A stretch of 64,000 bases of DNA from Lacrimispora sp. 210928-DFI.3.58 (GTDB lineage: Bacteria; Bacillota; Clostridia; Lachnospirales; Lachnospiraceae): contig NZ_JAJCIC010000024.1 of assembly GCF_020554865.1 (NCBI RefSeq), positions 1 through 64,000 on the forward strand, written 5' to 3'. Position 1 is the first letter of the stretch; the number at the start of each line of letters is the position of its first letter. This document shows, in pieces, positions 54,052-61,695 of the stretch. Position numbers and translations under genes: made by a program. The notes below the pieces were generated by a model. The model was not told where the DNA came from and did not search any database. It saw only the letters and a list, made by a program, of their open reading frames with translations.

Positions 54052-55155
54052 ATGATTGTTTTAGACCTTGAGTTAAAGGAAATCTATGGATTTAATGATT
54101 TTCATATCAATTTCAGTTATCCCAAAAAGATTGTCAATTCGATTATCGATCAGGAACATCTGAAGGGAAGAGAGAGATTTCGCTATAAGAAGGCTGTAAT
54201 TCTTATGGGTGCAAATGCTACCGGAAAGACCAGCCTTGGAAAGGCTTTGCTTTGTATTTTTGGATATATGACTGATGGAAATCCAACACCGCTGTATGAG
54301 ATGGTTGCAGGCGATAAAGGATACTTCAGTATTGATTTTGTGAATGGTGATTATCGCCTGCAGCGGTTGTCAGCTCAGATTGATGCATCTAATCAGGAGA
54401 TTGACATTCAGTATCAGACCGCAGACATTGATACGATGGATTCGTATGAAAAATGTGTAAAGAAACTGAAAGATCAAACGATAGAGGCGACCAGAACTAC
54501 TACAGCACTTAAGAAGCTGGTAGGTGCTGTTCGATATCGTTTTGCATATCCTGAAATAGAAAAATCTTTGAAACTTACAGGTGCGAATAAAAGCATCTTA
54601 TTGAAGACGCTGCGTGCTGTTATCGGAACGCTTGATCCTACATTACAGGACGTTAGTTTATCAAGAGATTTAAAGGATACCTTTATTATTCGGCGCGGTG
54701 GAACGGAAATCATCATACAGGAAGGTAAACTGCTGAATCGGGAGATACTGTCCAGTGGTACAGCAGAAGGAATAGATGTCGCAATGTTCCTTGCTGCAAT
54801 GGCGACAAAAGAAAGCAGTTTCTATTATTGTGATGAACATTTTTCTTATATTCAGAGCGATATAGAAAAACGGATTTTCGGTATTATGCTGGATCGTATC
54901 GGAGACGATGAACAGTTGATTTTTACAACGCATAATACAGATATGCTGGATTTGAACCTGCCGAAGCATAGCTATGTGTTTTTGCGTAAGCATCTGGAGG
55001 AAGGCATATATCAGGTTTCTGCTGTTTCTGCATCGGATGTACTGAAACGAAATACAGACTCTTTACGCTGTGCGGTTGAGAATGATGTGTTTGCCTCGCT
55101 TCCGCAGGATTCGCTTTTGGACGAGTTGGAAATGGGGTGGGAAGATGAACAATAA
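54052..55155 (+). CDS. Second AAA15/21-type ABC ATPase
   Basis: The 367-residue protein has Walker A GANATGKTS (also from residue 53), signature-like LSSGTAEGI, Walker B YYCDEHFSYI (Asp261-Glu262) and an FTTHNTDML switch. Its order of motifs matches the ATPase at 52,741, so the two are distant paralogues. GGAGG precedes the ATG at 54052. Its end overlaps the TOPRIM-like gene by 11 bases, indicating a two-protein unit. The ATPase-TOPRIM pairing resembles PARIS (AriA-AriB) and RloAB/AbiL systems in logic. Neither family can be confirmed by eye. Confidence 0.85.
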   Translation: MIVLDLELKEIYGFNDFHINFSYPKKIVNSIIDQEHLKGRERFRYKKAVILMGANATGKTSLGKALLCIFGYMTDGNPTPLYEMVAGDKGYFSIDFVNGDYRLQRLSAQIDASNQEIDIQYQTADIDTMDSYEKCVKKLKDQTIEATRTTTALKKLVGAVRYRFAYPEIEKSLKLTGANKSILLKTLRAVIGTLDPTLQDVSLSRDLKDTFIIRRGGTEIIIQEGKLLNREILSSGTAEGIDVAMFLAAMATKESSFYYCDEHFSYIQSDIEKRIFGIMLDRIGDDEQLIFTTHNTDMLDLNLPKHSYVFLRKHLEEGIYQVSAVSASDVLKRNTDSLRCAVENDVFASLPQDSLLDELEMGWEDEQ

Positions 55156-55654
55156 GTGCATCTATTATGTAGAGGGCCCCTGTGAACAACAACTGATCGC
55201 GGCCTTAAAAGAAGCACCGGAAAGATTGATTCCAGGGAAGATAAAGGTCTTCAATGTGGTGCAGAATTTGATTCCCAAGTCACAGATGCTGTCTATTCAG
55301 GCGGGAACGACTGTCGTTTTGGTATTTGATACCGATGTACCACAGACATCAAACCTAAAAAAGAACTTGGAACTTCTCACCCGGTATTGCGGAAAGCTGA
55401 GAATCATTTTTCTTCCACAAGTTCTGAATTTGGAGGATGAGTTAGTTCGGTGTACAGATGTGCGAACTGCGATGGAACTGACCAAAAGTGGAAGCGTTAA
55501 AAATTTCAAGACGGACTTTTGTAAGATGAAAACAAAAGATTGTCGTTCCATGCTTGAGCGTCATAAGCTGGATTATGCACGTTTGTGGATGACAAAAACG
55601 CCTGAAGCATTTAATTTTGTGGAGAATAATAGTTTTCAAATTAAAACATTATAA
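55145..55654 (+). CDS. Small TOPRIM-like protein, possible nuclease effector
   Basis: The ATG at 55145 lies inside the end of the ATPase gene and gives 169 residues. The start reads NNKCIYYVEGPCEQQLI, with the Glu-Gly-...-Glu of a TOPRIM first motif. LVFDTDV, with a DxD, follows about 50 residues later, and NLEDELVRC could supply another acidic position. A basic helical tail follows. TOPRIM proteins paired with ABC ATPases act as nucleases in OLD, PARIS and RloB-type defence. This one is shorter than AriB or OLD. The assignment rests on motifs only. Confidence 0.68.
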   Translation: MNNKCIYYVEGPCEQQLIAALKEAPERLIPGKIKVFNVVQNLIPKSQMLSIQAGTTVVLVFDTDVPQTSNLKKNLELLTRYCGKLRIIFLPQVLNLEDELVRCTDVRTAMELTKSGSVKNFKTDFCKMKTKDCRSMLERHKLDYARLWMTKTPEAFNFVENNSFQIKTL

Positions 55655-55663
55655 TCTTTGATG

Positions 55664-55694
55664 CCTCGTTGGGAAACCAACGGGGTATTTTTTT
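55664..55694 (+). terminator. Terminator of the ATPase-TOPRIM unit
   Basis: CCTCGTTGG (55664-55672) pairs with CCAACGGGG (55677-55685) around a GAAA loop, followed by eight T. It lies ten bases after the TOPRIM gene stop. Confidence 0.88.
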
Positions 55695-55699
55695 GCCCT

Positions 55700-56200
55700 A
55701 AGCTGGTTGTATAGAACACTGAAAAATCAAAACGAACCGTATGTAGTCCTGCAAGGACAACCAAAGTGCGCCTACGAGGCCAACGCGAAACCGGAGGATT
55801 CTTGTTAAACTTACTTTGTAAGGACGAAAGTCCGGATGTCCCTTGAAAACTGCATACTCATTCTTCAGGTACATTCCTGTTTGGTCGAGCCTTCGACTGC
55901 ACGCCATGAAGCCCATCGGGGCGATAGCGGTTTCGCAGAAGCAAATGCCGGATTGCAACCGGCGGCGGTGTTAAAGCCAGACAGGGACAATGATACTTCC
56001 GTAATTCGCGGTCCGGCCATAAGGAAGGCGGGATGGTTAAATTCCAATGGAGCAGTGAAGCACACTGCCGCCTGTGAGAAATCCTACATCTCTGGGGTGA
56101 TAAGAAAAAGTACAGAGAAACCATATTTTCAGAAAGCGCTGCCGGGTGCTGTATCAGCATGATACCTGGCAGGCTTTATCCATATCAGTGTATGGAGATT
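55700..56200 (+). ncRNA. Candidate large structured RNA before the PemK-like gene
   Basis: About 500 bases between a terminator and the toxin gene hold no convincing gene but many local hairpins. Examples are GTCCTGCAAGGAC (55746-55758), GGACGAAAGTCC with a GAAA loop (55822-55833), GTCGAGCCTTCGAC (55883-55896), GCCGGATTGCAACCGGC (55947-55963) and CAGTGAAGCACACTG (56054-56068). G+C is higher than in its neighbours. Such density suggests a large folded RNA, for example of the ROOL, GOLLD, HEARO or raiA type, or a group II intron remnant. I could not match any of these by eye. A 108-codon frame at 55,836 crosses it but looks incidental. Confidence 0.5.
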
Positions 56201-56214
56201 GGAGACAACAGCAT

Positions 56215-56637
56215 ATGAAAGAAAACTGGGTTTATCGGCGAGGTGATTTATATCTCGCCAATCTCGGTGTTCCGGTCGGATCAAAGCAGGGCGGTGTTCG
56301 TCCTGTTGTGGTTCTTCAGAATGATGTCGGCAATTATTATGCGCCGACGATCACGATTGCTCCGCTGACATCGAAAATTGAGAAGAAGCGAAAACAGCCA
56401 ACGCATTTCTTTCTCCGTAAAGCAAAGGGACTGGCAAAACCGTCTATGGTATTGGCAGAACAGCTCGACACCTGCGACAAGATATGCGTGATTCGCTATC
56501 TTGGGCGGGTAAGTAAGGGGCAGATGCGTGGGATTGATGAAGCTGTAAGGATTCAACTTGGATATTACATTCCGGAACAAGCAGAGAAAAAAAGGCAGGG
56601 CAAATGCCGAAAGGATGGCGAAGAAGGCGATGGATAA
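56215..56637 (+). CDS. PemK/MazF-type toxin
   Basis: From the ATG at 56215 the protein has 140 residues. It contains YRRGDLYLANLGVPVGSKQGGVRPVVVLQND in pieces, APTITIAPLTSKIEKKRKQPTHF, and VLAEQLDTCDKICVIRYLGRVS: the MazF/PemK fold. Family members cut mRNA and are normally paired with a small antitoxin encoded upstream. No MazE/PemI-like gene lies upstream; instead there is the structured RNA region. The end overlaps the excisionase-like gene by eight bases. In Lachnospiraceae ICEs a solitary PemK/MazF next to xis-int is common, so a role in element maintenance is possible. Confidence 0.86.
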   Translation: MKENWVYRRGDLYLANLGVPVGSKQGGVRPVVVLQNDVGNYYAPTITIAPLTSKIEKKRKQPTHFFLRKAKGLAKPSMVLAEQLDTCDKICVIRYLGRVSKGQMRGIDEAVRIQLGYYIPEQAEKKRQGKCRKDGEEGDG

Positions 56638-56860
56638 ACTGATTACAAGGAAAGAAGCAGCCAGTATACTGGGAATCAGCGTAAAAACACTGGATGCTGC
56701 AAGAACAGACGGTTTGATCTCCTATGTTCAGTATGTGGAAAACGGCTGCGTTTATTTCACGGAAGTGGGGATTCAGGAGTACATTGCAAAATGTACGCAC
56801 CGTGCAAAACCGATGGAACGTGCTGCGACATATCGCAAACCTCGAAGCTTTCGGCGGTGA
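56630..56860 (+). CDS. Excisionase-like helix-turn-helix protein
   Basis: From the ATG at 56630 the protein has 76 residues: KLITRKEAASILGISVKTLDAAR, a MerR/excisionase-type helix-turn-helix, then VYFTEVGIQEYIAKC and a basic tail. Such proteins directly before a Tn916-type integrase gene are excisionases (Xis) that bend DNA at the attachment site. In-frame starts at 56615 and 56558 are possible. The overlap with the toxin gene by eight bases suggests joint expression. A second role as antitoxin is conceivable but unsupported. Confidence 0.78.
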   Translation: MDKLITRKEAASILGISVKTLDAARTDGLISYVQYVENGCVYFTEVGIQEYIAKCTHRAKPMERAATYRKPRSFRR

Positions 56861-56931
56861 AAATCGACATCGTTGAGTATGGAAGATGAATCCGCAATAA
56901 TGAAAGCATCAACAGGATTGGAGGTAATGAT

Positions 56932-58140
56932 ATGGCGGCAAGAAGAATGATGCTTCCCGATTATGGTACGGTGAGTATGAAGGGAACGCAATATTATCGA
57001 ACCCGTGTAACAGATCAGCAGGGACGGCGGGTTTCCTTATATGCAAGAACGAGAGAGGAACTGTACCAGAAGGAACAGGAAGCGATCCAGCAGATTGAGA
57101 ACAAGACGTATCGCCGCAGTACACCTACAGTGGAGGAGTATTGCGAGAAATGGCTGCTGATGCAGTCGGCACAGATTAGGATGACAACGCTGATTGACTA
57201 TACATCGAAAGTGAAGAACTACATCATCAAGCCATTGGGCGATATTCATATGGGAGATGTAACAGCAGATGACATTCGCCTGGCACTGTTGGCGGCATCG
57301 AAAAAGTCGGCATCCGTGTACAAATCAGTGAACGTTCTATATAAGTGTATTTTCACGGCAGCAATGGAGAGTAAGATCATTGATGAGAATCCGACCATCT
57401 ATCTGAAGAAGAATGTGGGCGGGATTCCCCAGAAGGACCGCCTCCCGCTTACGGATGAGCAGGTGGATAAGCTGCTGGATGCCATTTACGGCTTACCGCC
57501 GTATGTGTTCGTGATGCTGGGGCTGTACGCAGGATTGCGGAGAGAAGAAATCCTCGGACTTCAATGGGATTCGGTGTATCTTGATTGCGAGGCTCCGTAC
57601 CTTACCGTTCGGAGAGCCTGGCATACGGAGCATAATCGTCCGGTGATTCTGACAGAGCTGAAAACAAAGGCAGCGCATCGGAATGTCCCTCTGCCGGACA
57701 ATCTTCTGGAATGTCTGAAAGAGGCGAAGAAGACATCGACATCGGATTTTGTGGTTGCAAACCGGGATGGAGACCCGTTGTCCTATACGCAGTTCAAGAG
57801 ATTATGGCAGTATATCGTAACTCGTACCACCAAGGAACGCTGCTATTACCGCTATGAAGATGGCAAGAGGGTGAAGCATACGGTGAAGCCGGTTCTGGGG
57901 CAAAAGGCAGCACACAATGGAAATGTGGTTTACAGTCTGGACTTTGAGGTGACTCCGCATCAGCTGCGGCACACCTACATTACGAATCTGATTCATGCTT
58001 CGGTTGATCCGAAGACGGTTCAGTATCTTGCCGGTCATGAAAGCAGCAAGATCACCATGGATATTTACGCCAAGGTGAAATATAATCGCCCAGAGCAGCT
58101 CGCAGGAGTGCTGGAAGATGCTTTTGCATCGTGGGATTAA
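56932..58140 (+). CDS. Tyrosine integrase, first of two
   Basis: The 402-residue Tn916-type integrase has an N-terminal arm-binding domain (YGTVSMKGTQYYRTRVTD), a core-binding SAM-like domain (TVEEYCEKWLLMQ) and a catalytic domain. The catalytic domain has Arg in GLRREEILGL, HQLRH, GHESS and the nucleophile Tyr379 in MDIYAK. GGAGG precedes the ATG. It follows the excisionase-like gene and is followed by a terminator and a second integrase of the same architecture. It probably carries out integration and excision of the element. Confidence 0.94.
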   Translation: MAARRMMLPDYGTVSMKGTQYYRTRVTDQQGRRVSLYARTREELYQKEQEAIQQIENKTYRRSTPTVEEYCEKWLLMQSAQIRMTTLIDYTSKVKNYIIKPLGDIHMGDVTADDIRLALLAASKKSASVYKSVNVLYKCIFTAAMESKIIDENPTIYLKKNVGGIPQKDRLPLTDEQVDKLLDAIYGLPPYVFVMLGLYAGLRREEILGLQWDSVYLDCEAPYLTVRRAWHTEHNRPVILTELKTKAAHRNVPLPDNLLECLKEAKKTSTSDFVVANRDGDPLSYTQFKRLWQYIVTRTTKERCYYRYEDGKRVKHTVKPVLGQKAAHNGNVVYSLDFEVTPHQLRHTYITNLIHASVDPKTVQYLAGHESSKITMDIYAKVKYNRPEQLAGVLEDAFASWD

Positions 58141-58162
58141 GAGTAAATCAGAAAGAAATTAG

Positions 58163-58193
58163 GGCAGGGATGGTCAAAAATCCCTGCCTTTTT
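58163..58193 (+). terminator. Terminator between the two integrase genes
   Basis: GGCAGGGA (58163-58170) pairs with TCCCTGCC (58181-58188) and is followed by TTTTT. It lies 22 bases after the first integrase stop. The second integrase is then likely to have its own promoter in the 90 bases that follow, though none is clear. Confidence 0.88.
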
Positions 58194-58285
58194 ACATACA
58201 TTCGACATCCTTGAAGGAAGTGCTGTACGCCATGATAATAAAAGTGACAACACGCAATGTATGAAGATAGATAGGAGGAGAACAC

Positions 58286-59497
58286 ATGGCTAAAGGGAAA
58301 AAGCGTCCTGCTGAACTTCCGGAATACGGAACAGTGATGATGAAAGGGGTACAGTATTACCGCACCCGGATTACAGATGCAGACGGAAAGAGAGTGGCGA
58401 TTTACGGGATGACACGCGAAGAATTGTATGACCGGGTGGAAGATGCCCAGAAGAAAATCGCGGAAGTGGTTTTCCATAGAGAGAATCCGACCGTGGAAGA
58501 GTACTGTGAAAAATGGTTGCTGATGCGGTCTGGAACGGTAAGAACTAATACGTTGGAAGGATACGCACGGATGGTGAATCGGTACATCGTGGGTCCGATT
58601 GGACAGATGTATATGGACGAGGTGACCACAGATGACCTGCGGCTGCTGATGGTTCCGTTATCAAAAGGTTCTTCCGGAATGTATGGTCAGCTCAATATGC
58701 TGATTAAGAACATTTTTAATTCAGCAGAAGAGAGCAAGGTGATTAAAGAGAATCCATCCAAAACGATTTGCGCAAGAGGCGGAAAGCCAGCGAAACGGCG
58801 CGAGGCTTTGACGGATGAACAGACTGCCATTTTGCTGGATAGCATTCGTGAGCTTCCACCGTATGTCTTCGTGATGATCGGTTTGTACGCGGGATTGCGT
58901 AGAGAAGAGATCCTTGGATTAAAATGGGACTGCGTATTCCTGGATGAAAAAACGCCGTACATTTCGGTAAGGCGTGCATGGCATGTGGAAGGCGGTGAGC
59001 CGGTAGTCAACACGCTATTGAAGACACCGGCAGCAAAACGAGATGTTCCGATTCCAAAATGCCTGGTAGCCTGTCTCAAGGAAGAAAGGGAAAAATCAGA
59101 ATCGGAATATGTGATCTCGAATTCGAAGGGAACTGTTTTGACGGAAACACAGTTTGTGAGAGTCTGGAAGTACATAACAGTCCGTTCTACTGCAGAACGC
59201 TGTTATTACACTTATGTAAATGGACAGTCCATCAAGCATAGAATAAAGCCAAGGCTTGGTGAGCATCAGCCGAATAATCCCAAACTGGTGTATACGATGG
59301 ACTTCAAGGTGACTCCGCACATGCTGCGGCACACCTACATCACCAATCTGATTTACAAAGGTGTTGATCCTAAGACGGTGCAGTATCTGGCAGGCCATGA
59401 GAACAGCAAAACGACTATGGACATCTATGCGAAAGTCAAGTATAATAAACCTGAGGAATTAAGCAGCGTTGTGAATGCTGCATTCGGGCTGCGTTAA
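58286..59497 (+). CDS. Tyrosine integrase, second of two
   Basis: The 403-residue protein has the same domain order as its neighbour: YGTVMMKGVQYYRTRITD at the start, TVEEYCEKWLLM, GLRREEILGL, HMLRH, GHENS and Tyr381 in MDIYAK. All catalytic residues are present, so it should be active. The two integrases are clearly related but diverged throughout, including the core-binding domain, so this is not a recent duplication. GGAGGAG precedes the ATG. It is the last element gene, and the attachment site is expected within the following 300 bases. Confidence 0.94.
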   Translation: MAKGKKRPAELPEYGTVMMKGVQYYRTRITDADGKRVAIYGMTREELYDRVEDAQKKIAEVVFHRENPTVEEYCEKWLLMRSGTVRTNTLEGYARMVNRYIVGPIGQMYMDEVTTDDLRLLMVPLSKGSSGMYGQLNMLIKNIFNSAEESKVIKENPSKTICARGGKPAKRREALTDEQTAILLDSIRELPPYVFVMIGLYAGLRREEILGLKWDCVFLDEKTPYISVRRAWHVEGGEPVVNTLLKTPAAKRDVPIPKCLVACLKEEREKSESEYVISNSKGTVLTETQFVRVWKYITVRSTAERCYYTYVNGQSIKHRIKPRLGEHQPNNPKLVYTMDFKVTPHMLRHTYITNLIYKGVDPKTVQYLAGHENSKTTMDIYAKVKYNKPEELSSVVNAAFGLR

Positions 59498-59834
59498 ACT
59501 GCACCAAAAATTTCGCGATTTCGTGGGTTTACCTATGGGTTTACTGAGAGAGGAAAGCCCGAAAAACCGCATGAATACTGGTCTTTTTGGATCAAGGTCA
59601 GGTGAGTACGGCTTAAAGGCTGCACGTCGTGCTCCACAGTTCAGCAAGAGATAATAAATGCTGCTTGCAGGCATTGCTATCTGATGGACGAGGAAGCCTG
59701 CTTCCGAGTTTGGCAAGAGACCATTGGTTCTCGGCAAACAGAATATGGTTATCAAAAAGCCCATGGATTTGCGTCCAATGGGCTTTTTTGTGTGTGCCCG
59801 GTGGGCGCACGCTTTCTTGTAGGCTTCTCTTTCT
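59498..59834. other. Gene-free right-end region, expected attR
   Basis: No credible gene lies here. The region starts directly after the second integrase and ends at the minus-strand reductase gene. It must contain the right attachment junction, but the core repeat cannot be recognised without the left end. A partial direct repeat, GGGTTTACC then GGGTTTACT, occurs at 59525-59542. The second half is a structured region described separately. Confidence 0.55.
59610..59789 (+). ncRNA. Candidate small structured RNA with its own terminator
   Basis: Several hairpins follow one another: AATG-CTG/CAG-CATT near 59658-59676, GGAAGCCTGCTTCC at 59692-59705, and a long one with GTTTG...CAAAC enclosing GAGACC...GGTTCTC at 59708-59739. 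They are followed by a perfect terminator, AAGCCCAT / ATGGGCTT with six T, at 59757-59789. The size (about 180 bases) and a hairpin-rich body ending in a terminator would fit a 6S-like or other small RNA. Families could not be checked. It may be chromosomal and the actual integration neighbour. Confidence 0.45.
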
Positions 59835-60566
59835 CTATATCCATCCCCCATCCATCCCGATCACCTGGCCTGTAAGGTAAGACTCCTTATAGCCCAGATG
59901 GTATACGAAGTCAGCCACCTCCTCGGCCCGTCCCAGCCTTCCGGCGGGGATCTCCTCCACCAGGGAGATGAGCTCGTCCTCCTCCAGCCACTGGTTCATC
60001 TCCGTGTCAATGGCGCCGCAGGCCACGGCATTGACCTGGATGCCTGAGGGGGCAAGTTCCTTTGCAAGAGCTTTTGTGAGGGCATTGATACCGCCTTTGG
60101 TGGCAGAGTAGGCAGCTTCGCAGGAAGCTCCCACAACGCCCCAGACAGAGGAAATATTGATGATCTTGCCCTGCTTCTGCTGGACCATGTAGGGAATGGC
60201 CAGCTTGCAGCAGTTGAAAACAGAGGTCAGGTTCACATGGAGCATCCGCTCCCAGTCCTCCGATGACATATCCTGTAAAAGGCCGATGTAGGAGATACCG
60301 GCATTGTTCACCAGCACATCTACGCCGCCGAATTGTTTTCTGATCCTTTCAAACAGCTCTTCACAGCATGTCATATCTCCCATATCACCCAGATAAGCCA
60401 GACAGGGAACCTGAAAGGACTCGATCTCCTTTTTGGTCTGAAGAAGCCTGTCCTCGCTGCGGATGCAGCTGATGGCTACATTATACCCCTTTTTGGCGAA
60501 TTTCACTGCAATGGCTTTTCCGATCCCACGGGATGCTCCGGTTACAAGTACGGTCTTTCTTGACAT
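59835..60566 (-). CDS. Short-chain dehydrogenase/reductase, FabG-like
   Basis: Read leftward from the ATG at 60566 the protein has 243 residues. It has the cofactor motif TGASRGIG, the NNAG motif, the catalytic YSATKGG, and a C-terminal GQVIGMDGG. This pattern is that of 3-oxoacyl-ACP reductase-like SDR enzymes that use NADPH. The ribosome site AGGAAG lies just upstream. As a lone gene away from fatty-acid genes it may act on another carbonyl substrate. This is the first gene beyond the mobile element. It is divergent from trxB. Confidence 0.88.
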   Translation of the reverse strand: MSRKTVLVTGASRGIGKAIAVKFAKKGYNVAISCIRSEDRLLQTKKEIESFQVPCLAYLGDMGDMTCCEELFERIRKQFGGVDVLVNNAGISYIGLLQDMSSEDWERMLHVNLTSVFNCCKLAIPYMVQQKQGKIINISSVWGVVGASCEAAYSATKGGINALTKALAKELAPSGIQVNAVACGAIDTEMNQWLEEDELISLVEEIPAGRLGRAEEVADFVYHLGYKESYLTGQVIGMDGGWI

Positions 60567-60657
60567 GTATAGCACTTCCTTTCTGTGTGATGTTATGATG
60601 CTTCTATGGGATGTCTATATTCTAGCACAGCCGGACAGAGAATTGTAAGAAAATAAA

Positions 60658-60696
60658 TTGTAATATAAGAATCAATTGTGATATAATGATTACAAT
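60658..60696 (+). promoter_or_regulatory. trxB promoter with a PerR-like box
   Basis: TTGTAA (60658-60663) and TATAAT (60682-60687) are 18 bases apart. The -10 lies inside ATATAATGATTACAA (60681-60695), which differs from the known Bacillus PerR box TTATAATNATTATAA at two of 14 defined positions. ATTGTAAT (60657-60664) and ATTACAAT (60689-60696) also form an inverted repeat around the promoter. Peroxide-responsive control of thioredoxin reductase is plausible; the match is by eye. Confidence 0.6.
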
Positions 60697-60755
60697 TCGT
60701 TTAAAATATGTTATGAAAAGCTTAAACGTAGAATCTCACAGAAAGTTGGATAAAT

Positions 60756-61679
60756 ATGACCCATATATACGATTTGATTATTATTGGTTCCGGCCCTGCC
60801 GGCCTTTCCGCAGCTATTTATGCCCAGCGCGCCCGTCTGGATACCCTTGTGATCGAAAAAGCCATGGTGAGCGGCGGCCAGGTCCTGACTACCTATGAGG
60901 TGGATAACTACCCGGGCCTTCCGGGAATCGGTGGATATGACCTGGGACTGAAGCTTCGGGAGCATGCTGATAAGCTGGGAGCCCGGTTTGCAGAGGATGA
61001 AGTGCAGTCTGTGGAGGACAAAGGTCCTGGTCAGACAAAGGTGGTCCATGGCTTTGGGGGAACCTATGAAGCCAAAGCCCTGATACTGGCAACAGGAGCC
61101 ATCCACAGAAAGCTGGGGATTCCAGGTGAAGAGACTTTGGCCGGAGCCGGCGTTTCTTACTGCGCCACCTGTGACGGAGCCTTTTTCCGCAACAAGGTGA
61201 CAGCTGTGATTGGCGGAGGAGATGTGGCTGTGGAGGATGCGATCTTTTTAGCCCGCATGTGCAGCAAGGTCTATGTCATCCACCGCAGAGATGAGCTGAG
61301 GGCAGCAAAGAGCCTTCAGGAAAGCCTGTTTGCTCTGGACAACGTGGAGATCGTCTGGGATACGGTAGCCGATGCTGTCTGCGGCGAGGGAATGGTAAAC
61401 GGCCTGGAGGTTACCAATGTAAAAACAGGAGAAAAGAGAAAACTGGAAGTACAGGGCGTCTTTATTGCAGTGGGCATTTCCCCGGAGAGCAAGCCCTTTG
61501 AAGGCCTTGCAGAGATGGAGCACGGATATATCAAGGCAGGAGAAGACGGAGTTACCTCAGCTGAAGGCATTTTTGCAGCAGGTGATGTGAGGACGAAGCA
61601 GCTGCGTCAGATCATTACAGCAGCAGCGGACGGAGCCAATGCAGTCACCAGTGCAGAGCGCTTCCTGAGCAGAGGCTAG
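60756..61679 (+). CDS. trxB: Thioredoxin reductase
   Basis: The 307-residue flavoprotein has the FAD motif GSGPAGLSAAIY near the start, the redox-active CATC (Cys136-Cys139) in SYCATCDGAFF, the NADPH motif GGGDVAVEDA, and a C-terminal GIFAAGDVR. It reduces thioredoxin with NADPH in the cytoplasm. The ribosome site is weak (GGA at 60744). A promoter with a PerR-like box lies about 70 bases upstream. It ends 16 bases before the wall hydrolase gene. Confidence 0.95.
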   Translation: MTHIYDLIIIGSGPAGLSAAIYAQRARLDTLVIEKAMVSGGQVLTTYEVDNYPGLPGIGGYDLGLKLREHADKLGARFAEDEVQSVEDKGPGQTKVVHGFGGTYEAKALILATGAIHRKLGIPGEETLAGAGVSYCATCDGAFFRNKVTAVIGGGDVAVEDAIFLARMCSKVYVIHRRDELRAAKSLQESLFALDNVEIVWDTVADAVCGEGMVNGLEVTNVKTGEKRKLEVQGVFIAVGISPESKPFEGLAEMEHGYIKAGEDGVTSAEGIFAAGDVRTKQLRQIITAAADGANAVTSAERFLSRG

Positions 61680-61695
61680 GAGGGACCAGATTCGG

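Larger units (their letters stand above)
1..59600. mobile_element. Integrative and conjugative element, right part (left end outside window)
   Basis: Conjugation genes (VirB6-, PrgI- and VirB4-like, relaxase, MobC, topoisomerase III) run from the left edge. Two tyrosine integrases end at 59,497, immediately before ordinary chromosomal genes. Between these lie cargo blocks (BREX, lipid island, bile salt hydrolase, ATPase/TOPRIM cluster) and a repressor/protease pair. The order of small transfer genes is the one known from Firmicutes ICEs of the CTn/Tn916-related type. The right boundary is inferred to lie between 59,498 and 59,834. No repeat can be named as the attachment core because the left end is missing. 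The element may be composite: base composition changes near 35,700 and again near 47,900. Confidence 0.88.

Noticed and set aside
55836..56162. 108-codon frame through the hairpin-rich region
   Set aside because: No ribosome site, odd composition, and it runs across several strong RNA hairpins. It is more likely an incidental frame in a structured RNA.
55655..56214. Group II intron
   Set aside because: A GTGCG-like start occurs near 55,766, but I found no domain V hairpin and no reverse transcriptase, so the call cannot be supported by eye.
59459..59851. 130-codon minus-strand frame and smaller frames at the right end
   Set aside because: They span the integrase end, the structured segment and its terminator; there is no start signal and the residue pattern is not protein-like.
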